Part shown: piece by piece, positions 8,508 through 16,322 of the stretch
Position numbering within the stretch: position 1 is the stretch's first letter
How the letters are laid out: each line of letters starts with the position of its first letter
Origin: an uncultured bacterium
GTDB taxonomy: Bacteria; Bacillota; Clostridia; Lachnospirales; Lachnospiraceae
Reading direction: 5' to 3'
Length of the DNA: 50,100 bases
Assembly: GCA_947175015.1 (NCBI GenBank)
Contig: CAMWLE010000012.1
Span: 1-50,100 of the forward strand
Program-made: the position numbers and the translations under genes
The notes under the pieces: model-generated
Database searches by the model: none
The model's input: only the letters and a program-made list of their open reading frames with translations
Told to the model about the DNA's origin: nothing

Positions 8508-9035
8508 ATGAAACTAAAGATTCGTTACGAGAATGAGTACCAGACAATCACGCTGGACGCAGAAACAACGGAGGAACTGTGGATATCCCTCTCACTTGAA
8601 GGCGAGGGATTATCACAGGAGGAGCGAGAAAAGCTGATACAGGAGGAATGGGAGAAACAGTTCAATCGGCCGGATTATAACTGCTGGCATAAATTCTGGC
8701 GGCATCACGGCGAGTCCAAAGCGAAGCCGGGCGATGAAGAAGATGAGGTTGATACCTCCGATCCGCTGAAGGATGAAGTGGCGGATGATCGTATTTTCAG
8801 AAAGGACCAGCTTGGCCGTGAAGAACGTGAAAGATACGAGGCAGTCTGTCAGCTTGTCAGAGAAGCTTGTGGCAAGAAGGCTGACTGGGCAGAGATGTTC
8901 ATTGCTATCCGTATTGACGGTGTCAGCATTAACGATTATGCCGAACAGATTGGAGCCGATTCGAGCAACATCAGTCACAAGTTAGACCGTGCGGCAAAGA
9001 AAATCGAAAAGTTTATGCAGAACCGTCAGATTTGA
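8508..9035 (+). CDS. Sigma-70 region-4-like helix-turn-helix protein of integrative elements
   Basis: The 175-residue protein starts at ATG 8508 with GGAAAGGAA upstream; an earlier in-frame start at 8361 has no support. The N-terminal half is acidic and holds WHKFWRHHGESKA. The C-terminal half (about residues 100-170) is a sigma region-4-like HTH: EAVCQLVREACGKK, then MFIAIRIDGVSINDYAEQIG, then SSNISHKLDRAAKKIEKF. Proteins of this design occur widely in clostridial Tn1549-like and related elements, where they are thought to help control element genes (established association; exact role unknown). The region-2 core-binding part is not evident, so it may act as an activator and not as a true sigma factor. 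Confidence 0.75.
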   Translation: MKLKIRYENEYQTITLDAETTEELWISLSLEGEGLSQEEREKLIQEEWEKQFNRPDYNCWHKFWRHHGESKAKPGDEEDEVDTSDPLKDEVADDRIFRKDQLGREERERYEAVCQLVREACGKKADWAEMFIAIRIDGVSINDYAEQIGADSSNISHKLDRAAKKIEKFMQNRQI

Positions 9036-9041
9036 CTGCCT

Positions 9042-9074
9042 GCCGGGGCTACCTCTTAGAGGCGTAGCCTCGGC
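9042..9074 (+). terminator. Hairpin after the sigma-like gene
   Basis: An 11-bp stem with one G-T pair (GCCGGGGCTAC with GTAGCCTCGGC) has an 11-base loop and is followed by AAATTATTT. It may act as a terminator or attenuator ahead of the next gene, whose AGGAGGT site follows at about 9087. Confidence 0.5.
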
Positions 9075-9100
9075 AAATTATTTATAAGGAGGTAGTTGAT

Positions 9101-9463
9101 ATGTCAAACAAACCAAAAAACCGGACATACAGACCGCTTGTCTATATCTGCAGCCCATTGTCCGGCGATGTGCCTGGCAATACGGAGAGGGCAAGAAAGT
9201 TTTGTAAATTCGCCCTAGAAAAAGGGCAGATCCCGCTGGCACCGCACCTTATGTTTCCGCTTTTCATGAATGACGATGATCCGGCCGAGTGTGAGCTTGC
9301 AATATTCATGGACGTGATCCTTCTTGGGAAATGCGACGAACTTTGGGTGTTTGGAGACCGTATTTCAGAAGGCATGGCTGTTGAAATAGAAATTGCAAAG
9401 AAGCGCAGACAGCCGATCCGTTATTTTAGCAGCAACTTGGAGGAGGTGTCCGAGCATGAGTGA
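9101..9463 (+). CDS. DUF4406/DUF7768-type protein (nucleoside deoxyribosyltransferase-like fold)
   Basis: The 120-residue protein starts at ATG 9101 behind a strong AAGGAGG. It shows PLVYICSPLSGDVPGN at the N-terminus, LAPHLMFPLF in the middle, then CDELWVFGDRISEGM and VEIEIAKK. This is the pattern of small phage- and ICE-encoded proteins with a nucleoside 2-deoxyribosyltransferase-like fold. Such proteins may act on nucleotides, but no reaction is proven. Its stop overlaps the next start by 8 bases, showing translational coupling within the element operon. Confidence 0.7.
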   Translation: MSNKPKNRTYRPLVYICSPLSGDVPGNTERARKFCKFALEKGQIPLAPHLMFPLFMNDDDPAECELAIFMDVILLGKCDELWVFGDRISEGMAVEIEIAKKRRQPIRYFSSNLEEVSEHE

Positions 9464-10079
9464 GATTAGAGCAATCCAAACGGAATATAAAGGATACCTC
9501 TTTCGATCCAGACTGGAAGCGAGGTGGGCCGTATTCTTTGATGCCTGCGGTGTGGACTGGGAGTATGAGCCTGAAGGTTACGACTTGGGTAATGGACTTT
9601 ACTATCTGCCGGATTTCCTGCTCCACGGTGTAACTGTAAATCATGGGTATTTTGAGAAGAACTGCGATATCTACGTTGAAGCTAAGGGACAGATGAACGA
9701 TGTCGATGCGGAAAAGATAAACCGTTTCTATGCAGCAGGATATCCAGAGAATAACGGATGGGGTGTTTCGCAGACAGCAGTTTTGGTAGTTGGAAATATT
9801 CCCGCTGGTGATAGTATGGACGAGATATTGGATTGCCTGCAGACCGTTGCCTACCGTGCCCATCATAACTGGCCAAACTTTTATAACTTCGAGACGGTCG
9901 ATGGCGATTATTTTGGGGCATATCCTGGTGTAGATAAACATGGTGTTTTTAATCTGTTTGGCGATGACTGCAACTATCTTTGGAGTATGAACGCGACAGC
10001 AACGGAACATGCCTATCGCTTGGCAAGGCAGGCACGGTTTGAACATGGTGAGACTCCCAAGGTAAGGAGGTTCATATAA
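9456..10079 (+). CDS. PD-(D/E)XK-like nuclease-fold protein of mobile elements
   Basis: ATG 9456 overlaps the end of the preceding gene and follows GGAGG; the longer open frame from 9393 lies inside that gene. The 207-residue protein starts with the conserved stretch GYLFRSRLEARWAVFFD. It then shows WEYEPEGY, YYLPDFLL and IYVEAKG. A Glu, the PD pair and the EAK motif match the acidic and lysine positions of the PD-(D/E)XK nuclease fold. A DNA nuclease or DNA-end role is plausible but inferred. It is coupled on both sides, since the next gene's ATG sits at its stop. Confidence 0.65.
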   Translation: MSEIRAIQTEYKGYLFRSRLEARWAVFFDACGVDWEYEPEGYDLGNGLYYLPDFLLHGVTVNHGYFEKNCDIYVEAKGQMNDVDAEKINRFYAAGYPENNGWGVSQTAVLVVGNIPAGDSMDEILDCLQTVAYRAHHNWPNFYNFETVDGDYFGAYPGVDKHGVFNLFGDDCNYLWSMNATATEHAYRLARQARFEHGETPKVRRFI

Positions 10080-10687
10080 TGCGGGATTTAGCGATAGCCT
10101 ACGGGAATAACCGTCGGGCAAGGAAATGGGTCAATAAGACCACGAAATATGCAGATTTAAAAGAATGTCTCAAAGTCACAATCCGCACGACGGAGTCGGT
10201 CGAAGAATATGCAAAAATGAGTAAGGCCCAGAGAGATGCTGCCAAAGACCACGGAGGTTTTGTCGGTGGCGTCCTGGCCGGCGGCCGCAGAAAGGTAGAT
10301 ACGGTTGAGGCACGTTCTATGATTGCGCTGGATGGGGATCGTATCGATACGGCATTCCTTGATCACTATGAAAGGAACGCTCCTTATACATCTTTCCTTT
10401 ATACAACACACAGTCATACAGCGGATAAACCGAGGGTACGCCTGATCTTTCCGCTGACACGGGACATCACCTCGGAAGAGTTCGTGGCAGTGTCCCGATA
10501 CCTGGCGCAGATGCTTGGTATTGACTATTTTGATGAATGCTCTTATCAGCCCAATCAGCTGATGTACTGGCCGTCCTCTCCTCAGAACGGCGTATTTGTA
10601 TATGCAGAATGTGCAAAAATCAACTGGCAGTTTAAGACGCAGGATGCACGGATTAAATTGGCCAGGCTGTATCCAGCTATAGTTTAG
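10079..10687 (+). pseudogene. Primase domain of a VapE/primase-helicase, truncated
   Basis: The 202 residues match the N-terminal part of element-encoded primase/VapE-type replication proteins. Visible are AIAYGNNRRARKWVN, DHGGFVGGVLAGGRRK, SMIALDGDRID, SFLYTTHSHTADKPRVRLI and DECSYQPNQLMYWPSSPQNG. Full-length relatives continue with more primase sequence and a helicase domain, usually for several hundred further residues. Here the similarity stops near FKTQD and a short unrelated tail ends at 10687. The gene is therefore truncated and marks the right end of the element remnant. The start (ATG overlapping the previous TAA, with AAGGAGG upstream) is intact. Confidence 0.7.
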
Positions 10688-10870
10688 AAGCTAACCGGAT
10701 AGAGCACTAGACTGTTGTAAACGAGTTGAATTATAGTTGAACGATTTGCCCCTATCCCCATAAATTTTGAATTACAAAACAAGCCGCAAACATTGTCTTT
10801 CCGGCATTTTCCGTAAAACACCCAAGTTGTTTAGGACACTATCCGGGGAGGGCTCCCGATACGAAATGTA

Positions 10871-11497
10871 TTACAACCGCATGACATCCCCCCACACCTT
10901 TTCCTTTAAATTGCGGATAATAGTATCTTTATTGGCGGAATGCAGGTTGTCAGCGGCCTGAATCAACTGTTCTATGCGGGTGTTTTCACCTTTGGACAGC
11001 CAGTAATCTGCTAATTGGTAATATGTGCTGCTGATATCTGTTCCGGCGTTGACTGCAAATTCCATAAGAGTGGCAGCCTCATCCGCATAACCGGCTTCGG
11101 TCAAGGTATCGGCCCATTTTTGCAGTGTGCGCACCAATATGGTAAAGTTCTGGTCATACTCTGTAAGTGGGGAAAGGTTGGCTGTGCCATATTCCAGCTT
11201 TAAGTCGGTGTTGGACCATCCGGTGAGATTGACAATGTTTTGTGTGGAGAGCGTTTGCACAGTGTCAATACATTCTTTTACAATGGGATTTTCTTCTAAT
11301 AACTGCATGGGAAAATGTTCCAGCGGTATGTGAATATAGTTCAGTTTGTCCAAAGGCTTGCGGCGGACATTGTTCGCCTGTGCTTCCCGCTCCCAGAAAT
11401 TTTTGTCCTGTGAATTTCTCGTTTTTGATGATCTTTTTGCAAGGACAGAAATAATAATTGCAATACCAATAAAACTTGCCAAAAACCCTAAAATCAT
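10871..11497 (-). CDS. Membrane-anchored protein with TPR-like helices, function unknown
   Basis: The 208-residue protein starts at ATG 11497 with AAAGGA upstream; a longer frame to 11671 has no ribosome site. One membrane segment covers residues 1-22 (MILGFLASFIGIAIIISVLA) and is followed by basic residues, so the body is probably cytoplasmic. The rest is helical, with paired-helix patterns in the C-terminal half (ADTLTEAGYADEAATLMEFA, STYYQLADYWLSKG) suggesting tetratricopeptide-like repeats used for protein contacts. I know it only as a conserved clostridial hypothetical. It is transcribed away from the next gene and towards the element remnant. Confidence 0.65.
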   Translation of the reverse strand: MILGFLASFIGIAIIISVLAKRSSKTRNSQDKNFWEREAQANNVRRKPLDKLNYIHIPLEHFPMQLLEENPIVKECIDTVQTLSTQNIVNLTGWSNTDLKLEYGTANLSPLTEYDQNFTILVRTLQKWADTLTEAGYADEAATLMEFAVNAGTDISSTYYQLADYWLSKGENTRIEQLIQAADNLHSANKDTIIRNLKEKVWGDVMRL

Positions 11498-11597
11498 ATA
11501 TAATATCCTTTCATAAGAGAGTGTTTGCCGGTTATGGTTCCTGCGGCTGCATATGGCCGTAAAGTGAGTCGTAACAATTGGTGGAAAGGAGTCAATT

Positions 11598-11702
11598 ATG
11601 TTTCGATTAAATAATAAGAAAACTACGCAACGTATTTCGGCAGCCATTGTTATTCTTCTAATTCTTGCCATATTAATACCAACTGTATCATATTTATTTT
11701 AG
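11598..11702 (+). CDS. 34-residue single-pass membrane peptide
   Basis: ATG 11598 follows GGAAAGGAG at ideal spacing. The peptide has a basic, asparagine-rich head (FRLNNKKTTQR) and one hydrophobic helix (AAIVILLILAILIPTVSYLF). It ends 27 bases before the VanW-family gene and lies in the same direction. Its architecture recalls Prli42-like stressosome membrane peptides, but the similarity is only in layout. The ribosome site and clean membrane topology make it a likely real gene. Confidence 0.5.
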   Translation: MFRLNNKKTTQRISAAIVILLILAILIPTVSYLF

Positions 11703-11729
11703 TAATTCAAGTAGAGAGGAAGACATGTT

Positions 11730-13214
11730 ATGAAAAAAAGTGGTAAAAAATGGCTGCTTTTGGGCTGCTTGTTTTTGGTATGTGTGTTGATACCCAGAAC
11801 AATGGTGGGGGCAACAGGCAGCGATACAATCAAAAATGGGATTTATGCGGATGATATTGAACTGTCAGGCATGAGTGCAGCAGAGGCAGAGCAGACGATC
11901 AGGACTTATGTTGATGGGCTGCGGGATACGGAGATTACATTGTTGGCAGCAGGAAATCAGTCTGTGGTGGTAACTGCCGGTGAATTGGGAATTGCCTGGG
12001 GCAATCCGGAGCTGGTGGAAGAAGCGCTGGCAGTGGGAATCCGGGGGAATGTGATTGAACGCTATAAGATATTGAAAGATTTGGAAAGAGAAAATCTCGT
12101 TTATCCGATTGCGCTGACGTTTGATTTACAGTCCATCAGCGATGTGCTGATTGAGAAATGTATACCATATGATGTGAAAGCGGTGTCATATGGTTTGGTT
12201 CGTGAAAACGACAATTTTCGTATTGTGGAAGGGCATACAGGCTATGCGCTTGATGTTGAGACGTCCATTGATAAGGTCAGTCAATATCTGACGCAGGAAT
12301 GGGATCGTAAAGTATGTACCATTGGTTTGGATGTGGTGGTGGAGGAGCCGAAGGGAAGTGTGGAGGAATTGTCCAAGGTGAAAGATATCTTGGGAAGCTA
12401 CACGACAGAGTATACCACCTCCAATTACAATAGATCTGCGAATGTGGATAATGGATGTAAGCTGATTGATGGTGCGCTTGTGTATCCCGGGGAAGAGTTT
12501 TCCATGCACGCGCTTGTGACGCCGTTTACTACGGCAAACGGATATTATATGGCGGGTTCTTATATGAATGGGCAGGTAGTGGACAGTCTGGGCGGAGGTA
12601 TTTGTCAAGTGTCAACTACGCTATATAACGCATTGTTGTTAGCTGAATTAGATATAACGGAGCGATATAATCACTCTATGATTGTTACTTATGTGGAACC
12701 TTCGGCGGACGCTGCGATTTCCGAAAGTTCCGGAAAGGACTTCAAGTTTGTCAATAACCTGGAATATCCTGTGTATATAGAGGGATTTACCAAAAATAAA
12801 CATATTACTTTTAATATCTATGGCTGTGAGACGAGGGACCTCAACAGGGAAGTTCGGTATGAGAGTAAGGTATTAGAGGTGAATTATCCTCCTTCTGATA
12901 CAATTTATGCGGACGCATCCAGACCGTTGGGATATGTGAGTGACAGTGGTTCTGCCCATGTGGGTTATAAAGCGCAGTTGTGGAAGGTGGTATTGGAGAA
13001 TGGCAGGGAAGTCAGCCGTACGCAGGTGAACAGCAGCAGCTATAAGATGGTACCCAGAAGCGCCGTTGTGGGAACTGCTACCGAAGACCCGGGTGCTTAC
13101 GAAGAAATCATGGCGGCAATCGGCACCGGAAATGTAAACCATGTGAAGGATGTGCTGGCAATTTTGCTTGCGCCGCCGGAAGAATATAATGATGATGACG
13201 ACGATGATGATTAA
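11730..13214 (+). CDS. VanW-family exported protein with peptidoglycan-binding-like domain
   Basis: The 494-residue protein has an N-terminal membrane segment or signal (residues 6-28), then a PG-binding-4-like region at about 35-205 (IYADDIELSGMSAAEAEQ and VEGHTGYALD). The VanW domain covers about 220-355 (GSYTTEYTTSNYNRSANV, LVYPGEEFSMH, VVDSLGGGICQVSTTLYNA, YNHSMIVTYVEP). A G5-like region follows at about 380-450. It should sit at the cell surface; VanW proteins accompany some vancomycin-resistance clusters, but their biochemical role is unknown. Calling this a resistance gene would be unjustified, since no vanHAX is present. The C-terminus is a run of seven aspartates. Confidence 0.85.
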   Translation: MKKSGKKWLLLGCLFLVCVLIPRTMVGATGSDTIKNGIYADDIELSGMSAAEAEQTIRTYVDGLRDTEITLLAAGNQSVVVTAGELGIAWGNPELVEEALAVGIRGNVIERYKILKDLERENLVYPIALTFDLQSISDVLIEKCIPYDVKAVSYGLVRENDNFRIVEGHTGYALDVETSIDKVSQYLTQEWDRKVCTIGLDVVVEEPKGSVEELSKVKDILGSYTTEYTTSNYNRSANVDNGCKLIDGALVYPGEEFSMHALVTPFTTANGYYMAGSYMNGQVVDSLGGGICQVSTTLYNALLLAELDITERYNHSMIVTYVEPSADAAISESSGKDFKFVNNLEYPVYIEGFTKNKHITFNIYGCETRDLNREVRYESKVLEVNYPPSDTIYADASRPLGYVSDSGSAHVGYKAQLWKVVLENGREVSRTQVNSSSYKMVPRSAVVGTATEDPGAYEEIMAAIGTGNVNHVKDVLAILLAPPEEYNDDDDDDD

Positions 13215-13253
13215 GTGGTTGGTAGCAGGTTATCAGGGCTGAGAGGCAGCAGC

Positions 13254-14474
13254 ATGGAGAGAGGAAAAGTATCAGGAAATGTCTTAAAGCGTTCTGTTTT
13301 AAGGCAGATTGGTATAAAAAGAGAAGAAGTGGTCAGTGGCGCAGGAATAGGGGCAGACTGCGCCATTTTCTCATGTGCTGACGGAGAGAGGCTGGTGACC
13401 TGTATGCAGGAGGCTGCGGTGCATTGGGCAGAGTCAAAGTTGGTGCCTGTGGAGTCGGAGCTATCAGCAAATAAACCGGAGCATATGGAACCAAAAACAT
13501 CAGTGTATGGAGGGGACGTTACGGACTCGGAATTGTTGGTGAACGAGTCAGAGAACATAAAGTCGAAAGTGTCGGTGAATGAGTCAGAGAACGCAAAGTC
13601 GAAGCTGCCGGTGAATGAGTCAGAGTGTGCGAAGCCGGAAGTGTCAGTTGATGAACCAGAGCCATATATAACATTAGCTCAATTGATACAGAAATGTGCT
13701 AACAACATAGCAGTTAGTGGCGCACAGCCGGTTGCTTTCATGTTGACACTGCTTTTACCGGAGAATACGGAAGAATATGATATCAAAGCATTGCTGTCAG
13801 AGGCGGAGCAAAAGGGCAGAGAGTTGTCCATGATGCTGATGGGCGGACAGACCCGGATTAGCGGGCAAGTAATGTCACCCCATGCGGTGGCAGCGGGATA
13901 TGGCAAGATAAGAGCGGAAAGAAACCATACTGTGAAAGTTGCGGCACCAGGGCAGGATCTTGTGATCAGTAAGTGGATTGGATTGCAGGGAACGGCAGTG
14001 TTGGCGAAACGTAATCGGGAAAAACTTTTGGAGCGGATTCCATGCTATCTGGTGGAGGAAGCGGCGGGATTTGACCGATATTTATCCATAATACCGGAGG
14101 CCGCAGCAGCGGTGAAGTCCGGCGTCTGTGCTATGCATGATGCTTCGGAGGGCGGGATTTTCGCCGCACTCTGGGAATTGGCAGAGGGAGCAGGTGTCGG
14201 ACTGAACATAGACATGAGGAAGCTGCCGATTCGTCAGGAGACAGTGGAGGTATGTGAGTGCTGTAATGTGAATCCCTATGAATTATTGTCAGGAGGGTGC
14301 CTGCTTATGACTACTGATGATGGACTGGGATTGGTGGAAGCACTTGCGGCGGAGCACATTCCGGCAGTGATTGTTGGCAGAGTTACGGAAGGTAGGGGAA
14401 GAATCCTGCGAAACGGGGATGAAATCCGTTACCTGGACAGACCGAAACAGGATCAACTATATAAAATACAATAA
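13254..14474 (+). CDS. AIR-synthase/HypE-like (PurM fold) protein with a repeat insertion
   Basis: The 406-residue protein has the PurM/HypE ATP-binding fold. N-terminal GAGIGADCAIFS resembles the D-D-A motif; IAVSGAQPVAFMLTLLLP and MHDASEGGIFAALWELAE are typical of the family. It probably binds ATP and uses it in a phosphoryl-transfer reaction, but the substrate cannot be assigned; it is not PurM itself. Between the first strand block and the ITLAQLI helix lies an acidic insertion with 12-residue repeats (about residues 96-136), absent from ordinary members. ATG 13254 with GAGAGG is preferred to GTG 13215. The gene follows VanW by 39 bp. Confidence 0.75.
   Translation: MERGKVSGNVLKRSVLRQIGIKREEVVSGAGIGADCAIFSCADGERLVTCMQEAAVHWAESKLVPVESELSANKPEHMEPKTSVYGGDVTDSELLVNESENIKSKVSVNESENAKSKLPVNESECAKPEVSVDEPEPYITLAQLIQKCANNIAVSGAQPVAFMLTLLLPENTEEYDIKALLSEAEQKGRELSMMLMGGQTRISGQVMSPHAVAAGYGKIRAERNHTVKVAAPGQDLVISKWIGLQGTAVLAKRNREKLLERIPCYLVEEAAGFDRYLSIIPEAAAAVKSGVCAMHDASEGGIFAALWELAEGAGVGLNIDMRKLPIRQETVEVCECCNVNPYELLSGGCLLMTTDDGLGLVEALAAEHIPAVIVGRVTEGRGRILRNGDEIRYLDRPKQDQLYKIQ
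13539..13661 (+). repeat. 36-bp in-frame tandem repeat inside the AIR-synthase-like gene
   Basis: Three copies of a 36-bp unit (13539, 13575, 13611) plus a partial fourth encode variants of VNESENxKSKxS. The copies differ at several bases, so the duplication is not recent. Confidence 0.75.
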
Positions 14475-14555
14475 ACTGCAAACCCGGAAGCTTGACGGAA
14501 GGAAATGGAATGATTGCAACGGTTTTTCAATGATGTGAGCGACAAAAGGCAGACC

Positions 14556-14650
14556 AGCGCCACAGCAGAAAGCAAAAGATGAGAGTGCAGCCATAAGGCG
14601 TAAATATAGGAGCACCACAGCAGAAAGTAAAAAATAAGATCGCAGCATAT
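14556..14650. repeat. Degenerate 55-bp direct duplication before the Lrp gene
   Basis: Two copies, starting at 14556 and 14611, share the blocks CACAGCAGAAAG and GCAGC(C)ATA. They fill most of the gap between the AIR-like gene and the Lrp gene. Confidence 0.6.
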
Positions 14651-14675
14651 AGAAATTGATATGGAGGTATATGGC

Positions 14676-15158
14676 ATGAGAGAAGAGTTGTTGAAAGTAA
14701 TAGAAAAGAATAGCCGAATAGATACGAAGGAGCTGGCAGTTATTCTTGGCGTGGAAGAGGTTGAAGTTGTGAATGAACTGGCAGCTTTGGAGGCGGAAGG
14801 AATCATCTGCGGCTACCACACTTTGGTAAATTGGGAGAAGACTTCCGAAGAAAAGGTGACAGCATTGATTGAAGTACGTGTGACACCTCAGAGAGGTCAG
14901 GGGTTTGACAGTATTGCAGAGAGGATTTACAATTATCCGGAGGTGCGCAGTGTGTACCTGATTTCAGGCGGTTATGACCTGATGGTAATATTGGAAGGCA
15001 AGTCTCTGCGAGAGGTGTCTGCGTTTGTGTCCGATAAGCTTTCTACGCTGGACACTGTACTCAGCACTGCGACTCACTTTATTCTGAAGAAATACAAGGA
15101 TCAGGGTACAGTGATTTCTTCAAAAAAACAAGATGAAAGGGAGATGATTACCCCATGA
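14676..15158 (+). CDS. Lrp/AsnC-family transcription regulator
   Basis: The 160-residue protein has an N-terminal HTH (residues 1-50: IDTKELAVILGVEEVEVVNE, then LEAEGIICGYH) and a C-terminal RAM/AsnC ligand-binding domain (about 62-140: VTALIEVRVTPQRGQGFDSI, VYLISGGYDLMVIL). It should bind DNA as an oligomer and sense an amino acid. ATG 14676 is preceded by GGAGGT; ATG 14661 lies before that site. Its last codons overlap the aminotransferase start by 4 bases (ATGA), so the two are translationally coupled, and it probably regulates this locus. Confidence 0.85.
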   Translation: MREELLKVIEKNSRIDTKELAVILGVEEVEVVNELAALEAEGIICGYHTLVNWEKTSEEKVTALIEVRVTPQRGQGFDSIAERIYNYPEVRSVYLISGGYDLMVILEGKSLREVSAFVSDKLSTLDTVLSTATHFILKKYKDQGTVISSKKQDEREMITP

Positions 15159-16321
15159 GAAATCCATTAGCAGATAAGGTGGTAGATATTAAACCGTCGG
15201 GCATCCGTAAATTTTTTGATATTGCCAGTGAAATGAAGGACGCAATTTCATTGGGGGTGGGTGAGCCTGACTTTGACACGCCGTGGCATATTCGTGATGA
15301 GGGCATATACTCTCTGGAGCAGGGCAGGACGATTTACACTTCCAATGCAGGGTTAAAAGAACTGCGTCAGGAAATCTGCAATTATTTACATAGGAAGCAG
15401 GGAGTAAAGTATGATCCTCTGCATGAGGTATTGATTACTGTGGGTGGGTCCGAGGCAATTGATATAGGGCTTCGAGCTATGGTCAATCCGGGCGATGAGG
15501 TATTGATTCCCCAACCCAGCTTTGTCTCCTATGAGCCCTGTGCGATATTGGCCGGAGCAACGCCTGTGATTATCAATTTGAAAGAAGAAAATGAATTCCG
15601 TTTGACTGCGGAAGAATTGGAGGCAGCTATTACGGATAAAACCAAGCTGTTAGTGCTGCCGTTTCCGAACAATCCTACCGGAGCTATCATGGAGAGGAAG
15701 GATTTGGAAGCCATTGCGGAAGTCATTTTAAAGCATGATATATTTGTGATGTCAGATGAAATCTACTCCGAATTGACATATACGGAGAAACATGTGTCCA
15801 TTGTGGAACTTCCAGGCATGAGAGAGCGGACTATTTTAATCAATGGTTTCTCCAAGGCTTATGCCATGACCGGATGGCGTCTGGGGTATGCCTGCGGCCC
15901 GGCAGAGATTATCGCCCAGATGACCAAGATTCATCAGTTTGCCATTATGTGTGCGCCTTCAACCAGTCAGTATGCGGCCATTGAAGCGTTGAAGAACGGA
16001 GATGAAGATGTGCTGGAAATGCGGACGGCGTATAACCAAAGGCGAAGATTTCTGCTGAATGCTTTTAAAGAAATGGGGCTTTCCTGTTTTGAGCCTTATG
16101 GGGCTTTTTATGTGTTTCCCTGCATTAAGGAATTTGGCATGAGCAGTGATGAGTTTGCTACCAGGTTCTTAAATGAAGAGAAGGTGGCAGTGGTGCCGGG
16201 AACTGCCTTTGGAGATTGCGGTGAGGGGTATCTGCGAATTTCTTATGCCTATTCACTGGAACATCTGAAGACCGCCATGAGCCGGCTGGAGAAGTTTGTT
16301 TCACGGCTGAGGGAGGATTGA
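15155..16321 (+). CDS. PLP-dependent class I/II aminotransferase
   Basis: The 388-residue protein is a fold-type I aminotransferase that moves amino groups between amino acids and 2-oxo acids in the cytoplasm. Key points are SLGVGEPDFDTPWHI at the N-terminus, LPFPNNPTGAIM, MSDEIYSELTY and NGFSKAYAMTGWRLGYACG. The last carries the PLP-binding lysine at about residue 233 and is followed by the phosphate-binding Arg. It resembles aspartate/PatA-type enzymes; the amino-acid substrate cannot be fixed from sequence. It is coupled to the upstream Lrp gene and 1 bp ahead of the TrmL fusion. Confidence 0.85.
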   Translation: MRNPLADKVVDIKPSGIRKFFDIASEMKDAISLGVGEPDFDTPWHIRDEGIYSLEQGRTIYTSNAGLKELRQEICNYLHRKQGVKYDPLHEVLITVGGSEAIDIGLRAMVNPGDEVLIPQPSFVSYEPCAILAGATPVIINLKEENEFRLTAEELEAAITDKTKLLVLPFPNNPTGAIMERKDLEAIAEVILKHDIFVMSDEIYSELTYTEKHVSIVELPGMRERTILINGFSKAYAMTGWRLGYACGPAEIIAQMTKIHQFAIMCAPSTSQYAAIEALKNGDEDVLEMRTAYNQRRRFLLNAFKEMGLSCFEPYGAFYVFPCIKEFGMSSDEFATRFLNEEKVAVVPGTAFGDCGEGYLRISYAYSLEHLKTAMSRLEKFVSRLRED

Positions 16322-16322
16322 A

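Noticed and set aside
12186-12608. 140-codon minus-strand ORF inside the VanW-family gene
   Set aside because: It is a shadow of the VanW domain, whose motifs are unambiguous on the plus strand.
11730-13214. Vancomycin-resistance gene call for the VanW-family protein
   Set aside because: VanW-domain proteins are widespread in clostridia; no vanHAX or vanRS genes are present.
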